A stretch of DNA of 64,000 nt, from contig CM049309.1 of NCBI GenBank assembly GCA_026874595.1, forward strand, positions 7,152,576 through 7,216,575. Direction: 5' to 3'. Position numbers and translations under genes: made by a program. The notes beneath the pieces are model-generated. The model saw only the letters and a program-made list of their open reading frames with translations, did not search any database and was not told the origin of the DNA. Source of the DNA: Sipunculus nudus. Taxonomy: Eukaryota; Annelida; Sipuncula; Golfingiida; Sipunculidae. Below are positions 35,780 to 45,880 of this stretch, piece after piece (position 1 is the first letter of the stretch; every line of letters starts with the position of its first letter).

Positions 35780-37256
35780 GTAAATTGCACTGGAATGACG
35801 GGTCACCACGCATGACTGCCATTTACATATTTTTTATTATTATCTCCTTATCTTATCTCCCCTGCTTGACCTATTTGTCTCCTTATTTGGCCGCATGGTG
35901 TAACCTCTTTGGTAATGGGGTCACGCAGAAGTCCGTGGCATTATGTTGCGTACATGTGATCCGTGTTACCAAAATAAAACATTGCTTGCCAAACCTTGCC
36001 AAGTATTTGATGCAGCTCTTACATGACACGAAATGTGACGTGATGGCGGCTGATGCGCATGTTCCTAGCGTAGCATTCTGCATGATGCCAAGCCCATTAG
36101 GGCTCTTAACGTATAAATCACTAACCATTACTACTGCACTTGTTATGCAATAGCTGGTCTGTAAGTTAGATATGCTTCACTGCTAGCTGCTCCAGTCAAT
36201 TTGTAGAGAATTGTATAATTATCGAAAGGAAAAGGGGTGGGACTGTTTAGGGAGATTTAATCTGAGTATATTGTTGCTGATACTTGGTAAGGTTTTCGCA
36301 ACAGACCATTGTGTGGTGTGTTTGCATATAGTTTTGCCACCTGGTGGTCAGTAGGTGCAATTTCAGGTGTCATGACTATCGTATAAAATGTGCAAATGCC
36401 ACATGATCAGTTTGGAGGCAAGGTATTGTTCACAAGGCAACTTTCATTTCTTTCTCCCCTACTTGGTCCTCTCCATCCATCCTCTTCAGTGCACAGGCTT
36501 GCAATTGCAGGGCAGCGTTTCCCTCTACACGTGTTGTTCAGTGTACATAGCAGGTGTAGTTTGTGAATATGAATCTTCACTCCCCAGTGTGTGTGCGTGA
36601 TAAAGCGTTATATGTCAAGCACATCAGGAAATAGGCTGGATTTGTTTACTGCGTATGTGAGCTGAGACGCCACAAAATAAATCGTGATCTGAAGGAGGTT
36701 GTGTTAATCACAGAGACAACCACACTGTACAACGCTGAAATTTTGGAAAGAAATGAATGTATGTGTGTGTGTGTGTGAGGCATCGACTTCTCTGCAAAGG
36801 GTTGAATTGAAAGTTCTGCAAAGAGGGCCCAGGTCAGTTCACTATGTGGAGTCTTGGTTCATGTATTTGGAGGATAATCACTGCATTCTTGGTAAGGTTT
36901 ACACAACTCATCATTTTGCATTGTTTGCTTACTTGGGTTTGCAAAAATGGTGAACAGTGCTTTCAGGTGAAATCTGAGGTGTCTTGGTGGACATCACATA
37001 AGTCGTTTTTGCCACAACAACAGTTCGGAAGCAAGGCACTGGCATTCTGTTCACGAACAACGAGTTCTCTATCAAACCTGTTCATTCTTCCTTCACAATA
37101 CACCAGCATGAATGGTGCAGGGAAGTGGTCCCCAGCACGTGGTGCCCTGCCATGCACCACACGGTGTGGTGCTCTGCGATACACCATCAGGATTTTGGCG
37201 GGGGTTCCCTGATTGTGGTGCTCTGAGTAGTTAGTGAATCTGAATTTTCTCTCCAG
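35780..37256 (+). other. Intron between the two bHLH exons (1.48 kb)
   Basis: The frame of the upstream exon stays open for about 125 codons past its donor (to 36153), including a hydrophobic stretch. A (TG)n tract lies at 36762-36778. Three copies of GTGGTGCYCTG lie at 37139, 37166 and 37215, and a 19-nt odd palindrome at 37154-37172 (arms GCACCACAC / GTGTGGTGC). These sit within 120 nt of the second exon's acceptor and are candidates for elements controlling exon choice. Confidence 0.7.
37154..37172. promoter_or_regulatory. 19-nt palindrome / RNA hairpin upstream of the second bHLH exon
   Basis: GCACCACAC and GTGTGGTGC are perfect inverted copies around a single G. In DNA this is a palindrome; in RNA a hairpin would need to open a few central pairs. 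It lies 84 nt upstream of the 3' splice site of the alternative exon. Splicing function is inferred. Confidence 0.4.
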
Positions 37257-37402
37257 GGTACGTGTACGGGATATAAACGAAGCGTTCAAGGAGCTGGGCC
37301 GGATGTGCTCGGTACATCTTGGGGCTGACAAACCACAGACAAAATTAACAATCCTGCAAGAAGCAGTCACTATAATCACACAGCTAGAGCAACAGGTTCG
37401 AG
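37257..37402 (+). CDS. TCF12: E-protein alternative bHLH exon 2 (canonical HLH)
   Basis: Acceptor TTTTCTCTCCAG, donor TCGAG|GTAGGC; 146 nt, phase 2 to 1, identical in length and phase to the exon at 35634. It encodes [35 protein letters not shown] and [25 protein letters not shown] and LEQQVR match Daughterless and the vertebrate proteins closely, so this is the canonical HLH and the other copy is the diverged one. The two exons differ mainly in helix 1 end, loop and helix 2, which should alter dimer partner choice or homodimer stability rather than DNA base reading. Confidence 0.96.
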
Positions 37403-38410
37403 GTAGGCATGTGCTCAAATATTGCAACCCGTGTGTGTGTGGGTGGGTGTGTGTACAGCTGCTTTTGTATGTCACCCCTTTGTCATATTTTCAGCCTTGG
37501 GCATGTTTTTTTTTCATAGTGGGATGACTGAACTTGTTTTAGTGCAGTTACAAAATCTAACAATTTAGAGTTTTATTAAAATATCTGGTTTTATTGCTAG
37601 TAATTTTGTAACTGATACATAAATTAATGTGTTTGTGAAGTCACATTTTTTGCATGAACAATACTTGCATTGAGTTACAAATATATGGTATAGAAAAAAT
37701 GTGATTCTCTTCCATTCAAATTGACTTTTTATTCGTTTAGAGTAATTTTCACATGGTTAATTATTTAAAAAAGAATAGATGTCTAGCATATGAAATAACT
37801 TTTTTGAATGTTTGAAAGAGCAGAGGGTTTATACAGAGGGATGGGGGGGGGGGGGTGTTGCACAATGATGCACAGCATGTTCCCCCCTGTGCATCATATA
37901 CCACCAGTTTTCATCACCCCCTGAGCATGGTATAGCAAACAGTTTTCAGCATGATAAGTACGGTGAACCACTATATGATGTACCATTGCTTTGCATTTGC
38001 CAATTTTTTATGTAACATGTATGCAGCGTGTTACATCAGTCTGTAGTCGACTCTCAACTGTTATCATCAACTGTTGAACACTTTAAGAATGAATAAATCA
38101 TTGTTTGTAAACATAAGTCTTACATCAGCAAAAACAAACAAAAATATTAACTATTTATAAGTGTGAGCCCTTGAATCAGTGAAATGAGGTTTTATCATGA
38201 ATTTATAATATATCAACTTGATATATACTTATATAAATGCAATATAGTCATCATAACCATGAAAACAATATAAAAGTTAAAGGTATTTCAGTTAATATTG
38301 AAATTAATATTAACATTACCAGTTAAAAAATAATACAGGTGAGAATCAACTAGGTAATGAAGCTGCATTATTAGACCACTGGGACATGAGTATTTGGATT
38401 AATGTTACAG
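37403..38410 (+). other. Intron (1.0 kb)
   Basis: AT-rich. It contains a 13-base G run at 37843-37855. Its acceptor region pairs in sequence with the intron upstream of both bHLH exons (see findings). Confidence 0.75.
37843..37855 (+). repeat. Poly-G tract (13 G)
   Basis: Uninterrupted run of 13 G. Confidence 0.9.
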
Positions 38411-38532
38411 AGCGCAACTTGAACCCAAAAGCTGCGTGTTTGAAGCGACGGGAGGAGGAGAAATCAGAAGAACTGCCAGGTTCTCGACTGGGTGCTGATG
38501 ACCTGGCCCAGCAGGCAGCCCTGGCAGGTAAG
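38411..38532 (+). CDS. TCF12: E-protein exon: ERNLNPKAACLKRREEE block
   Basis: Acceptor AATGTTACAG; the exon starts in phase 1, completing the Glu of QQVRE. It encodes ERNLNPKAACLKRREEEK, invariant in E-proteins immediately C-terminal to helix 2 and part of the dimerisation extension, followed by SEELPGSRLGADDLAQQAALAG. Two good donors lie 5 nt apart: CAG|GTAAGG ending the exon at 38527, and AAG|GTAAGA ending it at 38532. The second restores phase 0 and leads into GPDNRPPFTMDMNHL and stop. The first gives only SRQ and stop. I chose 38532. Confidence 0.93.
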
Positions 38533-38659
38533 GTAAGATTCCCCGCTTCTACCCTCTGCCCCGCCCCCCAGTGTCAGCTCACACAAACCACTACCATCTG
38601 AGCAACACAAAAAATCTGAACAGCCTTCACTCAAGTTCCCAGTCTCTGCCTAAAAGTAA

Positions 38660-39033
38660 GGCCACATGAGTCAATAAATATCTTGTGTCTCTGACTCTGC
38701 CAACAAGAGTCAATAATTATCTTGTGCCTCTTGATTCCGCGCGCTGGAGTCAGTGAATAACTTGTGCCTCTGACTCTGATCATTTCAGTCAGTAAATTTT
38801 TTTGTGCCTCTGACTCTGCCTGTATGAGTCAGTAAATATCTCGGCCTCTAACTGTGGCCACAAGAATCGGTAAATATCTTGTGCCTCTTGATTGTTCCCG
38901 CTGGAGGCAGTAAATATCTTGTGCCTCTGACTCTGCCCACAAGAACTTGTTAATATCTTATGCCTCTTGACTATGCCCTCTCAAATCAGTAAATATCTTG
39001 TGCCTTTTGACACTGCCGGCATGAGTCTGTAAA
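38660..39033. repeat. Degenerate minisatellite, unit about 40 bp
   Basis: About nine to ten diverged copies of a unit built around GTCAGTAAATATCTTGTGCC and TCTGACTCTGCC. Many copies alternate between TCTGACTCTGCC and TCTTGATTCC-like halves, suggesting a dimeric higher-order unit of about 80 bp. The array resumes after the inserted transposon at 40100-40142. Confidence 0.8.
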
Positions 39034-39035
39034 TA

Positions 39036-40097
39036 CCGTATTTATTCCAATTTGGCGATCCCTTTTATTTCTCGACCCCAAAAAATATTTTGAAAGCATA
39101 ATTTCTAAAATGACTCTAATTTCGCGACTGCCGACGATGTTTTCTGTCGACTATGTTAAGGTGTTACGCCTCCGTCTCTCACGGGCACCGCAGTTTGTAT
39201 CTGACTAGATTCTTATTACACTGAGCATCCACATCAAACTTGTTTGCAATAAAATTTTAGAAGATACAAAGATGCGTTTTTCATAATATATAAACATGAT
39301 AAAGTGTTCAAGTTCCAAATGGGTGTCCGTGACAAAGCAAACTCGTGTACCATTCCTGGTATGCACGTGTCTCGTGTGCGATTCACGTGGGATAATTAGC
39401 AATAATATTTACCAAGTGTGGGGAAGCACGCGTGGTGGAACAACTGTGACACAGTTAGACCGGTCATCTTAGTTAAGTTTAAACGACCCCGGTTAGTTTT
39501 TGGATGGGTGACCGCGTATACAAAACTGGGCCCGATAGAGGGCACGCCAGCTAGGACCATTTCCGGTCATACATATTTTAACGTGCCTTTACTTTCCTGT
39601 ATTTATTACGTATTATGCAAATAAAATTTATCTGATAATTTGCAGTTATTTTTTATAAAGTCTTCTTCCAAATTTGGTGCAGCTGCTTGTCCCTTTATAT
39701 CACCGCTTGGTGGGTTAACTTGAAACAACTGGTAGTTGCATGAGTTGCCGTCTATGTCATCGTACCTATACGCGAAGTAGTGATCATTTTGTAAAGTGAT
39801 TGAGCTAAGTTTTATTAATCATTTGCGGACACTGTAATTCATGTGACGGTTGGAAGCCCGTTTGTAGGAAGTACTGTTTAGCTAACAAAACAAACAACCA
39901 AATTATCACTCATTTCATATGACCGCTCGAGTGTCAGAGCAGCTCTGCGGCTCTAGGGAAGGTTATTAAACCGCGTGCCTCTAAAATCTCGACCACCTCA
40001 AATTCTGCAGGAAGATAATTTTCAAATATCCTCTATTGTCTCGACCTCTGAGAAAATTAATTATTTTTAAGTGGTCGCCAAATTAGAATAAATACGG
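39036..40097. mobile_element. Non-autonomous TA-flanked DNA transposon (1062 bp)
   Basis: The left end starts CCGTATTTATTCCAATTTGG and the right end finishes with the inverse (CCAAATTAGAATAAATACGG). The inverted repeats extend about 25 bp with few mismatches. TA lies on both sides (39034-39035, 40098-40099). The minisatellite unit continues across the insertion, which gives an internal empty-site comparison (AAATA|tcttgtgcc). TA duplication fits Tc1/mariner/pogo-type. No transposase frame is visible. It carries a 5S rRNA-like segment. Confidence 0.8.
39460..39545 (+). pseudogene. 5S rRNA-like segment inside the transposon
   Basis: The stretch contains AGTTAAG, CCCGGTTAGT and TGGATGGGTGACCGC in the order and spacing of the 3' two-thirds of metazoan 5S rRNA (A-box region, intermediate element, C-box). 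The C-box GGATGGGTGACCGC is intact, while sequence outside it has diverged. This fits a 5S pseudogene or a 5S-derived SINE head (SINE3-like) captured by the surrounding element. The loss of the 5' third argues against a working 5S gene. Confidence 0.75.
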
Positions 40098-41433
40098 TAG
40101 CTTGTGCCTCTTGACTCTGGAGTCAGTAAATAGCTTGAACCTTAAAAAAATAATATTGTGGTGATTGATTTGTGTGAGCTGACCATCCCAATGATTTGGT
40201 ATTATCTGTTGATTTGATTAGCACTGATGCAAATGAATAATTTATTTACCTTAAAATTATTTATATTATTTGATTTGATTATCCTTCTGCATTCTTCCAA
40301 GGGCAGAGGTAACCGTAGCTCAGTGGTGTTAAAAGTAACACGTGCACAAGTAACGTGCACGTGCACAACGTAAGTTTTGGTTTGGGGTGGGATAAGTCGG
40401 AGTTTTAAAGACAACAGTTTTCACAAACTAGTGCCACCTAGGAACAAACATGGAAACAACCACTTTATTGTAACGCAGGTCGGCTAAAAAATCTTTGTTA
40501 AAAATTCATACCTGATAGATCATATCAAAATACCTGTTGAAGGTGTCTTCAGTTGCTTCTTACAAAGACTCCAAAATGGCCTAGATTAATTGTATCCTGG
40601 ATGTTACAGATAAAGCAGTCCATACACTTCATTCTATTTTTTTGTTTTGTGTCCTATCGTTTTATTGTCCTTTTCAGTTTGAAACTTGATATTGAAAGGA
40701 TGAAATTTCTGTACATATAATGCAACAGGCATACTTTAGTACCTTCTCAAAGAAAAAAACTTTTCAAGATCTTTGGTTTATTAAATATTCAGGAAGAGCC
40801 AATAAGATAAAAATTATTAAATTTGTGGCACTAGGGTGCTGAAATGGTCATATTTGGAAATCACATATATGGTGTGTAGGGAGGGACAGTTTGTTCCAGC
40901 TATGTGAATAATTAGGAGTATTAAATAAAACAATAGTCGTGTGTTGTCTGTATAAGTGAAAGTACTGAAACCGGGTTCATATGGGGTGGGGAAAGGTTCA
41001 AAGACAGGAGGCATGTTTTGATAAGTATATTGAGTGTAATCTGGCTCAGAAAATTCTGAAATTTCACCATTAACATCTGATATCTAAATAAAAACCTATC
41101 ACTTTTGTGTACATGTATCTTAGCTTATCCTGAAAAGGTTATTGGGTTCTCAAGATATTTGATACACATGGCTAAAACAAGACTGTGCTTTCCTTGTGGT
41201 TGTGGCCCCCAAAGAGGTTCTGGTTGGGTGTCTGGGTATGTTAAATGTATGAGTTTTAAGTAAATAATAATTTTTTAAAACATGCTTGAGATATTAATCA
41301 TCGAAACCATTAAGTAGGACACCAGATTGTGGGGCCACACAGCTAACCATTGTATGATATGCTACTAACTGTTGTAATGTTAATCTCTGTGAGCCCCATG
41401 GTAAACATTATGCTGGTGTGTGGTTTCTTGCAG

Positions 41434-41481
41434 GGTCCAGACAATAGACCGCCTTTTACGATGGACATGAACCATCTGTGA
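41434..41481 (+). CDS. TCF12: E-protein terminal coding exon with stop codon
   Basis: The acceptor is TGGTTTCTTGCAG. Following the donor at 38532 in phase 0 it encodes GPDNRPPFTMDMNHL and TGA (41479-41481). Vertebrate TCF4 ends LAGPHPGMGDASNHMGQM, so LAG-(K)-GP...MNHL is a credible homologous C-terminus. With the alternative donor at 38527 the exon is read in another frame and stops at TAG 41445-41447. The exon continues as 3' UTR. Confidence 0.8.
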   Translation, partial: GPDNRPPFTMDMNHL

Positions 41482-42025
41482 TCATGAAGCCTAAAAGAGC
41501 CTTTCTTTTGATGCTAGGTAGTATAAACATGGGACATCTCGGTCATCAGGGCAGCTATGGTAGATCGGTCTTGTTCACTCCTGATCCGGGGTTGGCAGGT
41601 TCCGTCTTGTCCGGGGCTGAGCAGGGGATGGCGGATGGCATATGTACGCTAACTCCTCTGGATGTGTACCAAACGGGGGTCGGGGTAAAGGACGCGGGCA
41701 GCGTGGGTGGGGCGATGATTCCAATGGCAATCATGGACATGCAAGGTTACTCCTACACTGCAACAATGACGACGCCAAGCGAATCGTTTTCACAAGCTCT
41801 GCTCAGCCCAGCCCAAAACACGCAAGCTGTCACTGCCACAGATTCTAAAACTACGGAAACAGACCCCGCCCCCACCCCTGCCAGCCCCGCCCATCATATG
41901 GCATGTCCGATGAATGAAGAATTGATGCCGGTGATGACCACCCCCCAACAGGACTCCTCTACAGAATATCCTTGACCAGGACGCGCTGAAATACACATAA
42001 TACATAGGATGACGCAAATACTTGA

Positions 42026-42103
42026 TAAATATTCATGAGTATGGAAATGACCCATGCTACCGCTGGATTTATGTACAATATTCTCGCAGCTCATGAATAT
42101 TTA
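42026..42103 (+). other. Perfect 14-bp inverted repeat in the 3' UTR
   Basis: Arms at 42026-42039 (TAAATATTCATGAG) and 42090-42103 (CTCATGAATATTTA) with a 50-nt loop. In the mRNA this would form a long-range stem shortly after the coding end. It could bind double-strand RNA proteins or affect stability. Function unknown. Confidence 0.6.
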
Positions 42104-44483
42104 ACAGTTACAAGCAACCAATCGTTAATCAGATTCATGCACCTGGCCCCAGATGGATTTTCCGAGATAATTTGCATATCAAAATGAGAGCAGTGGATCT
42201 GAGCTAGGGTTGACACAGTGATCTCGGATCTATTATCACAGGTATTCTCGTGAATGGGACGTACCACTTGGTGTTGTAAAATATTCTTAAATTTGTCTCA
42301 AGAGTGTTGTGTACATTTTTGTTACTCTTAGCGAAGCATTTAAGTTATTCTAGGTTCATATGGCATACCAGTACCCATATTATTATCATAATTTATGAAG
42401 GTATGCAGGTGCATGCATACTTTGTATCACTATTATTAAGTTAACTTGTAAGTGTTTTGAGAGGCATCTGATTGCTGACTTGCTGTATTTTAGTTTGTTT
42501 TTGTTTATATTTTCCTGTATTTTACTTGTACAGTTGGCATTGCAGGGCAAGGGCAGAGTTAGCATAAATTGTACAAATAAGCATTAGTAGTCTTGTATCT
42601 ATGTTCTTACTGTTTGCACCAAAAAACTGGGTTGAACCCATGTGTACATTATTATTAAATAATTCTGTTCCAACAAATTTGTGTGCTGGAATAGCTTAGT
42701 TGGTCACCAAATGCAGAAACATCACAAGAACTGTCTCCATGGGCTGTCTCCATGGTGTGTTTATGGTAACATGGGGGGACATTACCATAAGTCATCTTGG
42801 GTAAAGGATATATACACATGAACTATATTTTTACAAAGTAGTCTGTGACAAATATGGGGTAGGTTAAGGAAATTATTATTATATTTGTTATGTAAAATAG
42901 GGGTGTTAGAATATGGAAGTATTATAATGTAAGACAGTTTGAACAAAATAAGATAGCATGACAACTATTTTAAACATTATTTTTGGACACCTACATTTTT
43001 AATATATAGTAATATATAATAGCCTAGAGTGTTGATTGCAATTCTATATTTGGATGTGTTTTAAATGTAGGGAGAAGAAAGATGTAGAACCCAAGGATAT
43101 GAGGACTGCTGTAAGGTTGCCACTTTAAAATGGGCTCTTTCCAGCAGTACCTAAATTCTTGTATAAATCAATCATTAGTCCCAAGTACAGGATTTCTTTA
43201 TATCTGGTGACCAGGAGTGCCCTCAGGTTCAGATATATCTATGTACAACACAGTTATTGTTTAATTAATACCAACACAGTTACTGTTGAATTAAAGCCAG
43301 CTATTCACTTTCCTTATCTATAGAATTGATGGGATTTCCAACTTACCCCGCATAAATATTAATGATCTCCAAGTAATTACTGTTAAGAAAACATAAAACA
43401 CCTCTATGAATGACCGATTGATGTGCTTTTTTATCTACAAGCTGTTACACAGCAGTGTTGACAAACAGACAAACCATGTAACCTAAGGGGGGTTGGTATC
43501 GTATGTACAGATGTTGAAAGCTCACTGGTTGTAAAAGGCCCTTTGCAAAACTCTGGTTAGTCTGCTTTGCTGTCTTGTGTCCTTGTTAAATGTGTTTGGA
43601 TTATTTTGGCCGGCCCCCCATGTGGATATAAACTAAACAAACAGCCAGTGTGGATGGGACTGGTGTTTTCAGGCCAATTTTTATAAAAAGGTCAAGGGAT
43701 AATCTTTAGTTATTCGACATCAGATATCGGAATACGCCCCTTTAAGGTTTATCAACCATTTAAGGGATACTCCATTTGCCCCCTAGAGGTACAACATATC
43801 ATTGACCAGGAATCAGACGGCTGAGATGGGAGTGAATTTTACGGATCGTTCTTCATCAGTGCATACTAAGCATAATTTTCCATTTTCTTCACAATTTCGA
43901 GTCATTTTTTGGGGTTGTTTCACACCTGGAGACAGTCCGTGCGAGATAAATTTGGGTCCAATCGTTAACACCAAATAATGTAGTGCGAGTGTTTCAGAAG
44001 GGCCCACACATGCATGATACACTGTTGTTATATGTTTTGACCAGCATATGGTTCAAGACGGCTCACGATTTAAGCATTGTATGTTTTAATACACCGTGCA
44101 TCCCAGGGGCATATAATCATTATGATATTTGTTTAGTTCCACAGCCTTTTATGGGTTGTCAGGATCGTTGGCATTCGGTAAACATACTTTCAACCCCTAC
44201 TGCAGATAAAGGAGATCATATCATAGGATACAAGCAGAGGGTGTTCTTGTACACAGGACTCCTGCAAAGCTGCCTTTCCGTATCTCTGTTAATGCCAGTC
44301 TCCACCCCGTATCGTCCGTTGTTCATCAGATGCCTTTGGGTCAGTATGAGAGCATCAGCATTTAAGTTATCTGATATTGACTACAACATCTGATGTTAAA
44401 TTATATATTTATATATAATTATATTTTGTAAAACCACAGATGCACTAAACTGGGGTTCCATTTTGTTTAAGGGAAAGATTGGA

Positions 44484-44496
44484 GGGGGGGGGGGGG
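44484..44496 (+). repeat. Poly-G tract (13 G)
   Basis: Uninterrupted run of 13 G inside the inferred 3' UTR. Confidence 0.9.
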
Positions 44497-45129
44497 CTTT
44501 AATGTCTTTAATATGATAAAGTGGAATATTTATTTAAAACTGGATTTCCATTTTAATATTATTATCCACCCATCATTAAGAAATATTGATCCTACCAGTC
44601 TCAATGCATGTGGCTTCCTAAATATATCCCCTTTAGTTATTTAAAGGAACTTGTTCTGAGAGGAAAGGGTGTGGTTGGTTAAGTGGTATCTAATCCATGG
44701 AATTAACCTTTCCCACCTCACCAGTGACCCCCAGTGGCAAATGACACTGAGCAGTTGGGGCTGATCTATCTATAATGAAATACCACTTAAAGTCTCTATA
44801 GAAGTAAAATGATGCTTAATCATCGATGGTGTGGTTACTTGTGGAGCTTCCCTCTTTAATCAGATTTCACACGAAAAAGCTGATGCTGCAGAATTCCACA
44901 TTCTGGTTGCAGAGGGGTATTTTTTTTTCGGATTGGTTTCATTTATGTGGTGGAGTGCGGGAGGTGGAAAAAAAAAATTAACAGATACTGAAAGTGCAGC
45001 TTTGGCCAAAGATGTTACCTTGTGTATGTTTATATTTTGGGCATAGCAAAACCAGGCTTCATTAAGATAGATGTCAGAGTTAATTCAGCAGGATTCACCT
45101 CGTCTGAAATGTAATTTTCTTGTCTGTTA

Positions 45130-45205
45130 AGTTTCCCTGATATTTTTGATGGTTAGAGGATGATCTTTTAAGGATAACTGATAAAACAATTGTGGCATTT
45201 GTTAT
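45130..45205 (+). repeat. Copy 1 of a short dispersed repeat
   Basis: About 75 bp, AAGTTTCCCTGATATTTT through GATAAAACAATTGTGGCA, is closely matched by 46681-46755. It is probably a fragment of an older mobile element inside the 3' UTR. Confidence 0.65.
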
Positions 45206-45842
45206 GTCATCCAATGAATTGATATCTATCAGGATTTTATCACGTGTGTGTATTTTCTTCTGTTAAGACAGGATTATTTTTAAAAGAAATTGGATCTATT
45301 TAACCGTTGATAGCTGTAATGGGCATATTAGAAATACAGTAATTGAGAGTGATTTGACCCTCTTTGTTGACAAGGAGGGGGTATTATGCCAACTGTGTTC
45401 AAAGACAGGAGCTCAGTTATTCAGTTTCACCATCTGGGCTCATACGTAATTCTTATGAAGTCATATAATTCAAGACAACCAAAAGTTTGTACAGAAACAC
45501 TGAAGATTAAAGATTGTGAATAGATGATACTTCGGTGGCGGGGAGCATTTTACATATGTTAGATAGTGCTGCCCAGAAAGTAGTTCTCAATTGTAGTTCT
45601 TGCGGCCGCCGCGGTGGTACGGTGGCGTGGTTGACTGTTAGTTTTGATTGTTGGAGCAGCACCGTTACTGATATCACACAAAACCCTGACTATTTGTATA
45701 AAGACTGCATGTTGGACATATCTGTTGATGAGAAGGAAGGGGACTAGCTTGTGATTTTTCTACCTTTATTTTGCAAATAATGAAAATTTCTGATGTTTGA
45801 AGGCAAATGTTTCTCCTGTACATAGCTTTTCTCTAGTGAGGA

Positions 45843-45880
45843 AATAAAAACGTGCCATTTTTACACTGTCTTGTGTTTTT
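45843..45880 (+). terminator. Polyadenylation signal with GU-rich downstream element
   Basis: AATAAA at 45843-45848 is followed about 20-30 nt later by GTCTTGTGTTTTTTTT, the usual U/GU-rich element. It is the best-formed site downstream of the last coding exon and marks the likely 3' end of the E-protein gene. Confidence 0.55.

Larger units (their letters stand above)
38533..41433 (+). other. Last intron (2.9 kb) with minisatellite and nested transposon
   Basis: It contains a roughly 40-bp minisatellite (38660-39033 and 40100-40142) interrupted by a TA-flanked DNA element (39036-40097). Downstream, 40150-41433 is AT-rich. A GTAGCTCAGTGGTG stretch near 40314 looks faintly tRNA-like but has no convincing B box. 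Confidence 0.7.
41482..45880 (+). other. Long 3' UTR of the E-protein gene
   Basis: I infer that transcription runs from the stop codon to the poly(A) signal at 45843, about 4.4 kb, comparable with long 3' UTRs of vertebrate E-proteins. The first 500 nt are GC-rich and hold an unexplained 165-codon open frame (41478-41975). A 14-bp inverted repeat lies just after it. A 13-base G run is at 44484-44496. Open frames further down (43983-44393 and others) look like chance. Earlier poly(A) sites are possible. Confidence 0.5.

Noticed and set aside
36963-37475. 170-codon minus-strand open frame across bHLH exon 2
   Set aside because: It is the reverse shadow of the conserved exon and its GC-rich flank. 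The + strand reading is a certain bHLH.
40314-40380. tRNA-like GTAGCTCAGTGGTG stretch
   Set aside because: The A-box-like start is not followed by a B box at the right distance. The nearby CACGTGCAC palindromes do not make a tRNA.
43983-44393. 136-codon open frame in the 3' UTR
   Set aside because: Cys/Leu-rich, no family resemblance, ordinary base composition. Most likely chance.
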